From Rhizobium sp. (GTDB lineage: Bacteria; Pseudomonadota; Alphaproteobacteria; Rhizobiales; Rhizobiaceae): DNA of 64,000 nucleotides. Shown one piece after another: positions 1 to 11,850 of this stretch. Position 1 is the first letter of the stretch; the number at the start of each line of letters is the position of its first letter. Under the pieces are notes generated by a model that saw only the letters and a list, made by a program, of their open reading frames with translations, ran no database searches and was not told where the DNA came from. The position numbers and the translations under genes are program-made. The stretch lies in assembly GCA_019739215.1 (NCBI GenBank), contig JAHHDR010000031.1, forward strand, positions 22,849-86,848, written 5' to 3'.

Positions 1-615
1 CGGCATGCTCCTGGCGCCGGGCATGTGGCCGGAGCGCAGGCTCGCGCGCGGTTCGGGATCGGTGCCGGCGAACCGGCCGGCGCTTCGGGCGTCGGCGATC
101 TGGACACTGCCGGAGGCGACGATCTGCTTCATCATGTCGAGTGAGGTAACCCGCGACGCATCGAAATTCGCCCGGAATATTGCTGGCGCCGGCTCCGGCA
201 GTTCCGTCGTCACAGGCCGACCTTCGCGCTTCCAGCCGTCCATGCCGCCATCGAGGACGAAGACGTTCCCGGCACCCATCGTGCGAAACAGCCACCAGAC
301 ACGCGGCGAGGCGAACATGCCGATACCGTCATAGACCACGATCGTATCTGTCTCGCGTATTCCCATCCTGCCGACGGCATCTGCGAAAACCTGGGGGTCC
401 GGCACCATATGCGGCAGGTCTGTCGAATGGTCGGCGATGGCATCCTGGTCGAAGAGAACGGCGCCCGGAATATGGCCTTCCGCATATTCCTCGGCCGCAT
501 TGCGCTTCTGTGCAGGCAGGTAGAAGGAGGCGTCGACGAGGCGAAAATCAGGCGCGCCAAGGTTCTTTTCCACCCAGTCGGATGATACGACGAAGGGGCT
601 TTTCTGTTGGGACAT
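1..615 (-). CDS. sseA: 3-mercaptopyruvate/thiosulfate sulfurtransferase, C-terminus outside window
   Basis: Reading the minus strand from the ATG at 615 gives an uninterrupted frame to the window edge (205 codons) beginning MSQQKSPFVVSSDWVEKN. The first rhodanese domain is complete, with EEYAEGHIPGAVLFD around residues 37-51 and a GGMDGWKREGRPV segment near residue 128. The second domain starts (QIADARSAGRF) but its catalytic-cysteine loop lies beyond the edge. The family transfers sulfur from 3-mercaptopyruvate to thiols or cyanide. The gene is last in a minus-strand run with the AlaX-type gene and cysK and starts 40 bases after the former ends, so it is probably co-transcribed and tied to cysteine metabolism. 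Mercaptopyruvate and thiosulfate preference cannot be separated without the active-site loop. Confidence 0.88.
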   Translation of the reverse strand, partial: MSQQKSPFVVSSDWVEKNLGAPDFRLVDASFYLPAQKRNAAEEYAEGHIPGAVLFDQDAIADHSTDLPHMVPDPQVFADAVGRMGIRETDTIVVYDGIGMFASPRVWWLFRTMGAGNVFVLDGGMDGWKREGRPVTTELPEPAPAIFRANFDASRVTSLDMMKQIVASGSVQIADARSAGRFAGTDPEPRASLRSGHMPGARSMP

Positions 616-655
616 TTGGTCTCCTCCGACTGGCTACACTTACGTAAGGCAAAAT

Positions 656-1384
656 TTACTTCTGGGTGTCAAATCTTATCCGGAAGCGCCTGTTTTCCTT
701 ACCTTTCTTCTCGATCTTGACGATGTGAATGGTCCCCACCTCTTGAGTTTCCGACACATGCGTGCCACCGCAGGGCTGGCTGTCGACGGAAGCATTCTCG
801 CCCATGCAGACGAGGCTGACCCGTCCCATGCCGGACGGTGGCCGGACATTCTTGGACTTCACGATACCGGGATTGGCGACGAGATCCGCGTCGGTGATCC
901 ATTGCACATAGACAGGGTGATTGGCGGTAACGATTTCCATCATCCGGGCCGTGATCTCGTCCTTGTCGATCGTCTCGGCCATGTCGAAGTCCACCCGGCT
1001 CTCATCCTCGCCGACTGCGGCACCGGTGATGGGAAACTGGCAGACGACGGACAGGATATGGCAGGCGGTGTGCATGCGCATGAGCTTGTAGCGCCTGGCC
1101 CAGTCGACATGCAGGGTCAGCGCCTCGCCAACGGCGGGCCGCGGCTGGCCGTCGAGTGGCATATGGAGGATGACGCTCTTGTCCTCGCCGTGCACGGTGA
1201 TGCCAAGCTCGATCTTCGAACCATCGGCGCGCTCGAGGAAGCCGCTGTCCCCGGGCTGGCCGCCCGACGTTGCGTAGAAGCAGGTCTGGTCAAGTTCGAT
1301 GGCGCCATTGTCTCGCACTGCCGTGACAGTGCCTTCCGCCGTCGAGAGGTAGAAGTCGTCACGAAAGAGGAGCAATGTCGGCAT
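656..1384 (-). CDS. AlaX-type alanyl-tRNA editing protein
   Basis: The 242-residue protein begins MPTLLLFRDDFYLSTAEG and matches free-standing AlaX editing domains, which hydrolyse Ser- or Gly-mischarged tRNA-Ala in the cytosol. The zinc-binding pattern is visible: HTACH near residue 100 and CGGTH near residue 205. The ATG at 1384 is chosen over upstream in-frame starts because those overlap cysK and encode nothing like the family. It starts 4 bases after the cysK stop, so translation is probably coupled. Pairing of an editing factor with cysteine synthase is plausible because serine is the usual misacylated substrate and also feeds cysteine synthesis, but that link is inference. Confidence 0.9.
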   Translation of the reverse strand: MPTLLLFRDDFYLSTAEGTVTAVRDNGAIELDQTCFYATSGGQPGDSGFLERADGSKIELGITVHGEDKSVILHMPLDGQPRPAVGEALTLHVDWARRYKLMRMHTACHILSVVCQFPITGAAVGEDESRVDFDMAETIDKDEITARMMEIVTANHPVYVQWITDADLVANPGIVKSKNVRPPSGMGRVSLVCMGENASVDSQPCGGTHVSETQEVGTIHIVKIEKKGKENRRFRIRFDTQK

Positions 1385-1388
1385 GGTC

Positions 1389-2427
1389 TCAGACCGGCTC
1401 GTAAGGAGGGACGATGTCGGATTTCCGCGCGATCCAGCCCGGGATCGGCAGGGCCCTTGGACGAGAGAAACTCCGGATTGAAAAGCTTGGACTGGTAGCG
1501 GTTGCCGTAGTCGCAAAGGATCGTCACGATGGTATGGCCCGGTCCGAGGTCCCTGGCAAGGCGGATCGCACCGGCGATGTTGATCCCCGACGAGCCGCCA
1601 AGGCACATGCCTTCCTCCTCGATCAGGTCGAAAACCAGCGGAATCGCCTCGGAATCGGGAATCCGGTAGGAATAGTCCGGCTTGAAGCCCTCGAGATTGG
1701 CGGTGATGCGGCCCTGGCCGATGCCTTCGGTGATCGAGGAGCCGGGCGCCTTGAACTCGCCTGATGTGTAATATTCGTGCAGGGCCGCGCCCTCGGGGTC
1801 GGCCAGTCCGATCTTGATGTCGGCATTAAAGCCCTTGAGGCCCGCCGCCACGCCGGCCAGCGTGCCGCCTGAACCGACCGCGCAGATGAAGCCGTCGATC
1901 TCGCCATTGGTGTCCGACCAGATCTCGGGCGCGGTGGTCTCGATATGCGCCTGGCGGTTGATGACATTGTCGAACTGGTTGGCCCAGACGGCACCGTTCG
2001 GCTCGGTTTTCGCCAGTTCGTCGGCAAGCCGGCCCGACAGCTTCACATAATTGTTGGGGTTCTTGTAGGGCACCGCCGGGACTTCAACCAGTTCAGCGCC
2101 AAGCAGACGCAACGCGTCCTTCTTCTCCTGGCTCTGGGTCTCGGGGATGACGATGACGGTGCGGTAGCCGAGCGCCCTGGCAACCATGGCCAGCCCGATT
2201 CCGGTATTGCCGGCGGTGCCTTCGACGATGACGCCACCGGGCCTCAACACGCCGCGCTTCTCCGCATCGCGAATGATGTAGAGCGCCGCCCGATCCTTCA
2301 CCGACTGGCCGGGATTGAGGAACTCGGCCTTGCCGTAGATCGTGCAGCCCGTGAGGTTTGAGGCTTTGCGGAGCTTGATGAGCGGCGTGTTGCCGATGGC
2401 TTCGAGGACAGTGTCGTGCGCCGGCAT
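1389..2427 (-). CDS. cysK: cysteine synthase A (one apparent frameshift near the 3' end)
   Basis: PLP-dependent O-acetylserine sulfhydrylase. The protein starts MPAHDTVLEAIGNTPLIKLR. The PLP lysine lies in the PGQSVKDRAALYII segment near residue 40, and the phosphate-binding glycine loop EGTAGNTGIGLA and the VCAVGSGGTLAG-type segment follow. Near 1451-1456 the frame is broken: deleting one base of the GGGCCC run lets the frame end as PGWIARKSDIVPPYEPV and stop at 1389, as in rhizobial homologues. The uncorrected frame instead runs on over the downstream gene. An alternative ATG at 2436 is in frame. First gene of the cysK-alaX-sseA run. Confidence 0.9.
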
Positions 2428-2648
2428 GGATTCCATCCGTTTTGGGTGAGGCGAAAATATGTGCCGGCTATTTCATGGGCAAGGGTGACGACGCAAGAAA
2501 TATGTTGCTGGCCGGTTGGCCAGGAGGAGAAAAGCGTTTCACGGGAAGGGCTGGAGTGTTGCTGGTCTTCGGTGGCGCCGTACACAAACGCGCGGTGGTG
2601 CCGCGCGCGCCGTTTCTGCGCCAGGCGTCGTTGGTCAGACAAGGGCCA

Positions 2649-3302
2649 TCAGTACATCGACGTCTTGTAGTCTGCCTCGAGTTCCTCATCGAGCTTGCGC
2701 ATCTCGCTCTCGTCGGTGGGCGCCCCGGTAGTCTGGTCCAGGACGATCTTTGACAGGGACGGCATCTCGCTGCGATCCTGGAAATGCGAGGGGTCCCAGA
2801 GATGCGAGCGGCGGAAAGCCTTGGCGCAATGCAGGAAGACTTCGCTCACCTGCACCACGATTGCGAGCTTTGGCGTGCGGCCTTCGATGCTCATGCTTTC
2901 GAGGATCCGCGGATCGGTCACCAGGCTTGCCCGGCCGTTGACCCGCAATGTGTCGTCGAAACCGGGTATGATGAACAGAAGCCCGACGTTGGGATTGGCG
3001 ATGATATTGGAAAGCGTATCGAGACGGTTGTTGCCGGGACGGTCCGGTATTGCCAGCGTATGCGCATCGAGGATGCGGACGAAGCCGACCGGATCACCCC
3101 GCGGACTGACATCGGCTCTCTGGTCCATGTTCTGGGTGCCGATGCAGAGGAATGGTGACCGTCGGATGAAGGCCTGCGCATGCTTGTCGAGAAACCCCAG
3201 GCATTTCTGGGCGGCCAGCGGATGGGTCGCATGAAACAGGCCGCGAAGGGATTGCTCATCGCTGATGACAAATTGCGGATCGAATTCGAATTGCTTGGTC
3301 AT
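2649..3302 (-). CDS. PPOX-type FMN-binding flavoprotein
   Basis: The 217-residue protein begins MTKQFEFDPQFVISDEQ and has the split-barrel fold signature of the pyridoxamine-phosphate-oxidase-like superfamily: DVSPRGDPVGFVRILD near residue 65, then the ANPNVGLLFIIPG strand and the NGRASL strand. The overall pattern resembles the MSMEG_1061/DR2398 subfamily. The substrate is unknown, and these proteins often bind FMN or F420-like cofactors. The start at 3302 is preferred to 3350 because homology-like sequence begins there. It stands alone on the minus strand, divergent from the VOC gene across about 250 bases. Confidence 0.8.
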   Translation of the reverse strand: MTKQFEFDPQFVISDEQSLRGLFHATHPLAAQKCLGFLDKHAQAFIRRSPFLCIGTQNMDQRADVSPRGDPVGFVRILDAHTLAIPDRPGNNRLDTLSNIIANPNVGLLFIIPGFDDTLRVNGRASLVTDPRILESMSIEGRTPKLAIVVQVSEVFLHCAKAFRRSHLWDPSHFQDRSEMPSLSKIVLDQTTGAPTDESEMRKLDEELEADYKTSMY

Positions 3303-3549
3303 GATGCCTCCCAAAGACGGGTGGGCGTTCGCAGCGTCGCAGATGACCACCGCTTGTCCGCGGTCGAGTTTCGGCCTTGCTCGACTGAAAGTTCAAACGC
3401 ACTCCCTTTGTGGTACGTACCTCATGATCAAGCGACTGGTCAAGGTGCGGCCAGCGCGGGAGCACGGGAAGCCGGACGTCCCTCGAACTGCGCGAGTCAT
3501 GGGAGAGCCGACCCTTGTCCGCCGCCCCCAATCATGCGAAAGGGCGGCC

Positions 3550-4425
3550 ATGACCCAATCTCGCCCGCTCGACCATCTCGTGCTGCCCGTGACTGATCTC
3601 GCGACTGCCCGGTTGCGACTGGTCGCGCTCGGCTTCACGGTGGCGGCTGATGCGCGCCATCCCTTCGGCACCGAGAACGCCTGCGTCTATTTCTCCGATC
3701 GCACCTATCTCGAACCGCTCGCCATAGGCAATGACGCGGATTGCGAGGCGTCGGCGCGGGCGGGAAACCAGTTCACCGGCCGTGACCGCGCCTTCCGCTT
3801 CCGCAACGGCGAGGAAGGGTTTGCAAGCGTTGCGCTGGGTACGGACGACGCGGACGCCGATCACCAGTCCTTTCGCGCGGCCGGTTTGTGCGGCGGGGAC
3901 CAGTTGCGCTTCTCCCGCACGATGAAATTGCCCGATGGCACCGAGGTCGAGCCGCAGTTCACGCTGTCCTTCTCCGCTGATCTCAGGTCGCCCGATTTCC
4001 ATGCGTTCACTTGCGAGCGGGCGAACCTGCCGCCGGTCGATCGCTCGATGCTGGAGCGCCACGATAATGGAGCGACGGCCATCGCCGAGGTGGTGCTGTC
4101 TGAACAGGACCCGAGTGCTTTTGTCGGCTATCTCCAGGCGGTGACAGGAGGCGAGGTGTCGGCTCCTGTCAGCGGCCGGCTCGAATTGCAGGTCGCAGAC
4201 AGCCGGATCAGCGTTCTCGATCCCGCCACGCTTCAGAACGAGTTCGGCGTGCCGCGCTCCTCGGAACGCGGCCTGCGCGGCGAGGCGGTGGTGTTCAGGG
4301 TCGCAGACCTTGCGGCGACGGAAAGGCTGCTGGCTGGTAATGGCGTCAGGCACATGAGATCCGGCGGCAAGATACTGGTGCCGCGTGAGCCCGGGCAGGG
4401 CACTCTTTTCGCATTTTCGGAGTGA
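3550..4425 (+). CDS. VOC-family (glyoxalase-like) protein
   Basis: The 291-residue protein begins [20 protein letters not shown], the typical first strand of a vicinal-oxygen-chelate domain. A second VOC half follows around residue 170 ([19 protein letters not shown]). The arrangement resembles glyoxalase-like domain 13 proteins found next to kdsA in related genomes. The start is the ATG at 3550; the longer upstream frame is not family-like. It ends by overlapping a GTG that opens the kdsA frame, so the two are probably one transcript. No substrate can be assigned. Confidence 0.82.
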   Translation: MTQSRPLDHLVLPVTDLATARLRLVALGFTVAADARHPFGTENACVYFSDRTYLEPLAIGNDADCEASARAGNQFTGRDRAFRFRNGEEGFASVALGTDDADADHQSFRAAGLCGGDQLRFSRTMKLPDGTEVEPQFTLSFSADLRSPDFHAFTCERANLPPVDRSMLERHDNGATAIAEVVLSEQDPSAFVGYLQAVTGGEVSAPVSGRLELQVADSRISVLDPATLQNEFGVPRSSERGLRGEAVVFRVADLAATERLLAGNGVRHMRSGGKILVPREPGQGTLFAFSE

Positions 4426-4430
4426 CATCG

Positions 4431-5276
4431 ATGTCGAAGACCAATGCATCCGTGACCGTGGGCGAGGGCGCCAGGCAGGTGAATTTCTCCAATAGCGGAA
4501 AATTGACCATCATAGCGGGCCCTTGCCAGATGGAGACGCGGGAGCACGCGTTTATGCTGGCTGGCAAGCTCACCGAGATCTGCGACAATCTCGGGATCGG
4601 CCTTGTCTACAAGTCGTCCTTCGACAAGGCCAACCGCACCTCTCTCTCGGGCCAGCGGGGCATCGGCCTCGAAAAGTCGCTCGAAGTCTTCGCCGACCTC
4701 AAGAAGGAATTCGGCTTTCCTGTTCTGACCGACATCCACACCGAGGAACAATGCGCCGAGGTTGCCGGCGTGGTCGACATCCTGCAGATCCCTGCCTTCC
4801 TCTCGCGCCAGACCGACCTGCTGGTGGCGGCGGCGAAGACCGGCCGCGTCATCAACGTCAAGAAGGGCCAGTTCCTGGCGCCGTGGGACATGAAGAACGT
4901 GCTGGCCAAGCTCAATGACAGCGGCAATCCGAACATCCTCCTCTGCGAGCGCGGCGCTTCCTTCGGCTACAACACGCTGGTCTCCGACATGCGCGCGCTG
5001 CCGATCATGGCGGCGATGGGCGCGCCCGTGATCTTCGATGCTACCCATTCGGTGCAGCAGCCGGGCGGGCAGGGTGCCTCCACCGGCGGTGACCGGACCA
5101 TGGTGCCGGTGCTGGCACGCGCAGCCGTCGCTGTCGGTGTGGCGGGCGTCTTCATGGAAACCCATCAGGATCCCGACAACGCACCCTCGGACGGGCCGAA
5201 CATGGTGCGGCTGGAGGACATGCCGCGCCTGCTCGAGACGCTGCTGGCACTGGATACGATCGCCAAGGCTGCCTGA
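4431..5276 (+). CDS. kdsA: 3-deoxy-8-phosphooctulonate synthase
   Basis: Condenses phosphoenolpyruvate with arabinose 5-phosphate to Kdo-8-P for lipopolysaccharide. The hallmarks are all present in order: [14 protein letters not shown] (about residue 29), [49 protein letters not shown] and [13 protein letters not shown]. Its length of 281 residues is normal. The ATG at 4431 is preferred, but an in-frame GTG at 4422 overlapping the VOC stop codon is possible. It ends 28 bases before the convergent end of the chemoreceptor gene. Confidence 0.97.
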   Translation: MSKTNASVTVGEGARQVNFSNSGKLTIIAGPCQMETREHAFMLAGKLTEICDNLGIGLVYKSSFDKANRTSLSGQRGIGLEKSLEVFADLKKEFGFPVLTDIHTEEQCAEVAGVVDILQIPAFLSRQTDLLVAAAKTGRVINVKKGQFLAPWDMKNVLAKLNDSGNPNILLCERGASFGYNTLVSDMRALPIMAAMGAPVIFDATHSVQQPGGQGASTGGDRTMVPVLARAAVAVGVAGVFMETHQDPDNAPSDGPNMVRLEDMPRLLETLLALDTIAKAA

Positions 5277-5304
5277 GCCGGCGAGTCGCGCCAGTGCTTC
5301 CTCA

Positions 5305-7120
5305 TCAGGCGGCGCGGCGCGCCCGTGCCGCGATCGTCGTCACCTCGAAGCGCGTGACGATGTCTTCCAGTGCGTGGATCTGATCGTCGAGGTCCTTGCA
5401 GGCGACATTTGTCTGCGCGGTCATTGCGGCATTGCGCTGGGTGACCTCGTCCATGCCATGGATCGACGCGTTGATCTCGCGAATGGCCGCGGACTGTTCC
5501 TGAGACGACGTGACCACCGCGTCGATCATCTGTCCGACATTGCGCACCTTGGTCTCGATGTCCGACAAGGCGTCGCCGGTCCTGTTCACCAGCCCGACGC
5601 CGGCGCCGACCTGTTCGGACGAGGCGGAGACCAGGGCCTTGATTTCCTTGGCCGCAGTGGCGGAACGCGAGGCCAGTTCCCGAACTTCCTGCGCCACGAC
5701 CGCGAAGCCCTTTCCGGCCTCGCCCGCGCGGGCGGCTTCCACCCCGGCATTGAGCGCCAAGAGGTTGGTCTGGAACGCGATTTCGTCGATGACATTGATG
5801 ATCTGGCCGATCTGCCCGGAAGATCCTTCGATCCTCTGCATGGCGCTGATCGCCTCGCGCATCAGCCCGCTGCATTCCGCCGCGGCATTGCGGGTCTCGC
5901 TCATCATCCGGCTGGCGGAGGCGGACTGGTTCGACGCGTTCGCGACGGCTTCTGTAACTTCTGTCAACGCGGCCGACGTTTCTTCGATGGTTGCTGCCTG
6001 CTGCTCGGTGCGGTCGGCGAGCGAACCCATCGCCTGGGATATGTCGCCCGAAGACTGGCGTAGAGTCTTCGCCGAGCCCGCGACTGCGCCCATCGAGCCG
6101 GCCAGCGTGTCCGCACTCGCATTGAAGGTCGTGCGCAACTGGTCGTATGCGGCAGCGAAATGTCCCGCAATCCGGAAGGACAGGTTGCCGCGCGAAAGTT
6201 CGCCCAGCGCTTCGGACAGTTGGTCGATCGCTGCATCGCGCTCGAGATCGGCAGCCGACCGGTCCGCGGCCAGGCGACGCTCGCGCTCGATTTCAGCCTC
6301 CTTGGCTTCGGCGGTGCGCATGTGGATTTCGCGCCGTTCGAGCGAATTCTGACGGAAGACGACGACCGCCTGCGCCATCTGGCCGATCTCGTCGGTGCGG
6401 TCGGCATAGGGCACCGCGTCGGAAAAATCGCCCCCCGCGAGACCGCTCATGTACCGCGTCATCCCGTCGAGCGGCAGCACCGCGCGGCGGCGGAAGAAAT
6501 AAAGGCCAGCCAGCAGCAAAAGGAACGAGGCCAGCGCAGCCGTCGCGGCGGCCGCCGTCCAGGTGACGATTTCGGCGGCGGCGTTGCTTTCCTCGCCCTT
6601 GAGGAACGTGTCCGACTTGCCGACGAGCAGCTCGACGGCCTCCTGGTGTACATGGAAGGCGGTCTTGAGCTGCGTGATCGCCGCTTTGGCAGCCTCGGCG
6701 TCCTTTGCCAGCAGCGCCGGAATGACGTCTCCATCCATGACCTGCCAGTAGAGATCGCCGCGCGCTATCACCTCATTGTTCAGTTCGTCCTTGAGTGCTT
6801 GGGGCAGGCGGGTGGTCTGCCAATAGGCCCGGCGGTCGTCGTAGGCTCTGCGAAGGTTGGCGATCTTGGCCAGATTGGCGTCGACCAGGTCGGAAAAATC
6901 CGCGGCCCTCATGCGCCAGCATGTAGGATTCGACGACGAAGAGCGGCGGCGGCAGGATGTCGGCGATCAGGTCCTTGCCATAGATGATCTGCTCGTAGAT
7001 CGGTCCGTTGACCTTGAGCCGCTCCAGCGCCATCTGCTGCAGACCGAATGATGCAACCATGCCCAGCGATACGGCGATCCCGACTGCAGCGAGATTGCGG
7101 GCGATTGTGAACTTCATCAT
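5305..7120 (-). CDS. membrane methyl-accepting chemotaxis protein (one frameshift)
   Basis: The N-terminus, [20 protein letters not shown], is a transmembrane segment. It is followed by a periplasmic four-helix-like sensor, a second membrane segment ([20 protein letters not shown]), a HAMP domain ([20 protein letters not shown]) and a full MCP signalling domain with the conserved hairpin tip [20 protein letters not shown]. The frame breaks at 6905-6909. Removing one G of a GGG run joins SYMLAHE directly to [10 protein letters not shown], so it looks like a consensus error. The start at 7120 is preceded by GGGAGG. No canonical C-terminal CheR-tethering pentapeptide is seen. The ligand is unknown. 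Confidence 0.9.
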
Positions 7121-7287
7121 TGCCTCCCAGGCGACCGACGCCGCCTTCCCCAGTTCGATCAGCATCCGGATGTCTCTGTCGCAACATCGACAAGTGTATA
7201 CATAGTACTTTATGGTTAAACCTTCCTTTCACTGGCGGTGAGACCATGCGCTCTCTGCGGCGCCCGGCCTTGCAACTGCCATTGTAA

Positions 7288-8622
<1,335 letters not shown>

Positions 8623-8649
8623 CACCTTAAGCCATTTGAATCACTTTCG

Positions 8650-8680
8650 AATCCGGGCGCTAGCGATGGCGCCCGGATTT
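8650..8680 (+). terminator. rho-independent terminator after eno
   Basis: A perfect 11-bp stem, AATCCGGGCGC paired with GCGCCCGGATT, has an 8-base loop and sits 27 bases after the enolase stop. It is followed by a short T stretch (TTTCTTAT). Confidence 0.8.
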
Positions 8681-8765
8681 CTTATGGTGCGTGCAACATG
8701 CTCAACGCTTGCTTAATCATTTTGATTCAAGGTGATTCCGTAATGTATTGCGTACAAGGCCGGCC

Positions 8766-9074
8766 ATGTGGACCAAGCAGCATAAGAAGCGCCATCTCGG
8801 GCGTCTGGTGACGCCGATTCTGGCTGCGATTTTCTTCGCCTATTTCGGCTATCACGTGGTCAATGGCGATCTCGGCATTGAGGCCGCCAAGGGATTCGAG
8901 CAGCGCCGTATCGAGCGGCTGGCAGAACTCGAAGACCTGATAAAGCAGCGCAAGGACCTCGAGCGCGAAGTGGCGCTGATGAGCGACGGCTCCCTCGAAA
9001 GGGACATCCTCGACGAGAAGGCCCGCTATGCGCTGAACGTCTCACGCATCGATGAGATCGTCATTTTCAAGTAA
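8766..9074 (+). CDS. FtsB/DivIC-like septum formation initiator
   Basis: The 102-residue bitopic protein has a short basic N-terminus (MWTKQHKKRHLGRL), one membrane helix (VTPILAAIFFAYFGYHVV) and then a coiled coil rich in E, R and L (RRIERLAELEDLIKQRKDLE). This is the architecture of FtsB/DivIC cell-division proteins that bridge FtsL and FtsQ at the septum. The position between eno and pdhA is the usual one in this group. The ATG at 8766 is preferred to a TTG six codons upstream. Confidence 0.85.
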   Translation: MWTKQHKKRHLGRLVTPILAAIFFAYFGYHVVNGDLGIEAAKGFEQRRIERLAELEDLIKQRKDLEREVALMSDGSLERDILDEKARYALNVSRIDEIVIFK

Positions 9075-9272
9075 GCCATTGAAATGTCTTGTGTGCGTCG
9101 CAGCGCAATCCGTATTGCGCCGCAACGTCAATTAACCGATACGAAGTTAATTAACATTTTTGTATGATATTTCAGTGACTTAATTGACATGATAGCCATG
9201 CATTTATGGCATTGCTGTGGTCTGAATCTTTCTCTATCCTCGCCGCAATTCCAGAGTTCCAGGGAGGACTGA
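9075..9272. promoter_or_regulatory. intergenic region upstream of pdhA
   Basis: It holds a 7-bp hairpin (GCGCAAT/ATTGCGC, 9103-9120), then a sharply AT-rich stretch containing the palindrome GTTAATTAAC (near 9145) and TTGACA at 9184-9189, a possible -35 box. I cannot place a convincing -10 element. It is the likely promoter region for the pdh genes, because the preceding division gene ends just before it. Confidence 0.45.
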
Positions 9273-10328
9273 ATGGCCCCGCGAAAGTCCGCGACAACGA
9301 CCGCCCGCAAACCGGCAGCAGCCAAATCTCCGAAGTCCGACATCAAGGCCCCGGCCATTGCGGAATTCGCCAAGGGCGATGAACTCAAGGCCTATCGCGA
9401 GATGCTGCTGATCCGTCGTTTCGAGGAGAAGGCCGGCCAGCTCTACGGCATGGGCTTCATCGGTGGCTTCTGTCACCTCTACATTGGTCAGGAGGCTGTC
9501 GTTGTCGGCATGCAGATGGCGCTCAAGGACGGCGACCAGATGATCACCGGCTATCGCGACCACGGCCATATGCTGGCCATGGGCATGAGCGCGCGCGGCG
9601 TGATGGCCGAGCTGACCGGACGCCGTGGCGGCCTGTCCAAGGGCAAGGGTGGCTCCATGCACATGTTCTCCAAGGAAAAGAACTTCTACGGCGGCCACGG
9701 CATCGTCGGCGCCCAGGTGTCGCTCGGCACCGGTTTGGGCTTTGCCAACCAGTATCGCAGCAACGGCAATGTCTCCTGCGCCTTCTTCGGCGACGGCGCG
9801 GCCAACCAGGGCCAGGTCTACGAGAGCTTCAACATGGCGGCGCTCTGGAAGCTGCCGGTGCTCTACGTCATCGAGAACAACCGCTATGCGATGGGTACGT
9901 CCGTGAGCCGCGCTTCGGCGCAGACGGACTTCTCCCAGCGCGGCGCTTCCTTCAATATACCGGGCATGCAGGTGGACGGCATGGATGTTCGCGCGGTCAA
10001 GGCTGCCACGGACGAGGCTGCCGAGCACGCCCGCTCCGGCAAGGGCCCGATGATCATGGAAATGATGACCTATCGCTATCGCGGTCATTCCATGTCCGAT
10101 CCGGCCAAGTACCGGTCCAAGGACGAAGTGCAGAAGATGCGCTCCGAGCACGATCCGATCGAGCAGGTGCGCGCGCGCCTTCTTGAAAAGAAGTGGGCAA
10201 GCGAAGACGACTTGAAGGCGATCGACAAGGACTGCCGCGACATCGTCGCCGATGCCGCCGATTTCGCCCAGGCCGATCCCGAGCCGGATGTCTCCGAGCT
10301 CTACACGGATATCCTGCTCGAGGCGTGA
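9273..10328 (+). CDS. pdhA: pyruvate dehydrogenase E1 component, alpha subunit
   Basis: Thiamine-diphosphate-dependent decarboxylation of pyruvate, first step of the pyruvate dehydrogenase complex in the cytosol. The 351 residues start with an Ala/Lys-rich tail (about 30 residues), followed by LLIRRFEEKAGQLYGMG, GYRDHGHMLA, SMHMFSKEKNFYGGHGIVG, the ThDP-binding motif GDGAANQGQ...NN near residues 172-205, and the phosphorylation-loop-like YRYRGHSMSDP. It is intact. GGGAGG lies just ahead of the ATG. It is the first of the ordered genes E1 alpha, E1 beta, E2. Confidence 0.97.
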   Translation: MAPRKSATTTARKPAAAKSPKSDIKAPAIAEFAKGDELKAYREMLLIRRFEEKAGQLYGMGFIGGFCHLYIGQEAVVVGMQMALKDGDQMITGYRDHGHMLAMGMSARGVMAELTGRRGGLSKGKGGSMHMFSKEKNFYGGHGIVGAQVSLGTGLGFANQYRSNGNVSCAFFGDGAANQGQVYESFNMAALWKLPVLYVIENNRYAMGTSVSRASAQTDFSQRGASFNIPGMQVDGMDVRAVKAATDEAAEHARSGKGPMIMEMMTYRYRGHSMSDPAKYRSKDEVQKMRSEHDPIEQVRARLLEKKWASEDDLKAIDKDCRDIVADAADFAQADPEPDVSELYTDILLEA

Positions 10329-10431
10329 TTTTCGCTGGCCGGTATCCTGACCGGCCGCATTCCTTTCGGACCATTTTCGCCGGCACCGACGTTCAATTCC
10401 GGATCGCCGCACAGAACCACAGGTGAGGACC

Positions 10432-11835
10432 ATGCCGATCGAAATTCTCATGCCTGCGCTTTCGCCGACGATGGAAGAGGGCACCCTCTCCAAGTGGCTG
10501 AAGAACGAGGGCGACACGGTGAAGTCGGGCGACGTGATCGCCGAGATCGAGACCGACAAGGCGACCATGGAGGTCGAGGCCGTCGACGAGGGGACCATCG
10601 GCAAGATCCTGATTGCCGCCGGCACCGAGAACGTCAAGGTCAACACCGCGATCGCGGTGCTGCTGGGCGAGGGCGAAAGTGCTGCCGACATCGGTGCCGG
10701 CGACACGCCGGCGGTGAAGGCCGAAGCCAAGCCAGCCGATGCGCCGAAGGTGCCCGAATCGGAGAAGCCAACCCAGCAGGGCTCCGCGTCAGCGCCCGTC
10801 CCGGCTGCGCCGAAGGTCGAGGCAGCGGCCGATCCCGCCGTTCCGCCCGGCACCGAGATGGTTCCGACGACGGTCCGCGAAGCGTTGCGCGACGCCATGG
10901 CCGAGGAAATGCGCGCCAACCCCGATGTCTTCGTCATGGGTGAGGAAGTCGCCGAATACCAGGGCGCCTATAAGGTGACGCAGGGCCTGCTGCAGGAATT
11001 CGGCGCCAAGCGCGTCGTCGATACCCCGATCACCGAACACGGCTTCGCCGGCCTCGGCGTCGGCGCGGCGATGGCCGGCCTTCGCCCGATCGTCGAATTC
11101 ATGACCTTCAACTTCGCCATGCAGGCCATCGACCAGATCATCAATTCCGCTGCCAAGACGCTCTACATGTCCGGCGGCCAGATGGGCGCGCCAATCGTGT
11201 TCCGTGGCCCGAACGGTGCCGCCGCCCGCGTCGGCGCCCAGCACAGCCAGGATTTCGCTGCCTGGTACAGCCATATTCCGGGTCTCAAGGTCGTGCAGCC
11301 CTATACGGCCGCTGACGCCAAGGGCCTGCTCAAGGCCGCGATCCGCGACCCGAACCCGATCATCTTCCTCGAGAACGAAATCCTCTACGGCCAGACCTTC
11401 GACGTGCCCAAGGGTGATTTCGTGCTGCCGATCGGCAAGGCCCGCCTGCACCGTCCAGGCAAGGACGTCACGATGGTCTCCTGGGGCATCGGCATGAGCT
11501 ATGCGCTGAAAGCGATCGCCGAATTGGAAAAAATCGGCATCGACGTCGAACTGATCGATCTCAGGACCATCCGCCCGATGGACCTTCCCGCGATCATCGA
11601 GTCCGTCAAGAAGACGGGCCGCCTGGTCACGGTCGAGGAAGGCTATCCCCAGTCATCGGTCGGTGACTTCATCGCCAACCGCGTCAGCCGCGAGGCCTTC
11701 GACTACCTCGACGCGCCCGTGATCACCATCGCCGGCAAGGATGTGCCGATGCCTTACGCGGCCAATCTCGAAAAGCTGGCTCTGCCGAATGTCGGCGAAG
11801 TCGTCGATGCGGTCAAAGCCGTCTGCTACAAGTAA
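10432..11835 (+). CDS. pdhB: pyruvate dehydrogenase E1 component, beta subunit with N-terminal lipoyl domain
   Basis: The 467-residue protein carries a lipoyl domain at residues 1-80, with the lipoyl-lysine motif [12 protein letters not shown] near residue 43. A flexible Ala/Pro/Glu linker follows to about residue 135, then the transketolase-type E1 beta core ([52 protein letters not shown]). The extra lipoyl domain on E1 beta is characteristic of many alphaproteobacterial complexes. The ATG at 10432 follows AGGTGAGGA; an in-frame GTG lies at 10423. It starts 103 bases after pdhA. Confidence 0.96.
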   Translation: MPIEILMPALSPTMEEGTLSKWLKNEGDTVKSGDVIAEIETDKATMEVEAVDEGTIGKILIAAGTENVKVNTAIAVLLGEGESAADIGAGDTPAVKAEAKPADAPKVPESEKPTQQGSASAPVPAAPKVEAAADPAVPPGTEMVPTTVREALRDAMAEEMRANPDVFVMGEEVAEYQGAYKVTQGLLQEFGAKRVVDTPITEHGFAGLGVGAAMAGLRPIVEFMTFNFAMQAIDQIINSAAKTLYMSGGQMGAPIVFRGPNGAAARVGAQHSQDFAAWYSHIPGLKVVQPYTAADAKGLLKAAIRDPNPIIFLENEILYGQTFDVPKGDFVLPIGKARLHRPGKDVTMVSWGIGMSYALKAIAELEKIGIDVELIDLRTIRPMDLPAIIESVKKTGRLVTVEEGYPQSSVGDFIANRVSREAFDYLDAPVITIAGKDVPMPYAANLEKLALPNVGEVVDAVKAVCYK

Positions 11836-11850
11836 CAGGGAGGCAAGGTC

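Noticed and set aside
9234..10937. 567-codon minus-strand frame opposite pdhA
   Set aside because: Antisense of pdhA and the start of pdhB; low complexity and no family pattern.
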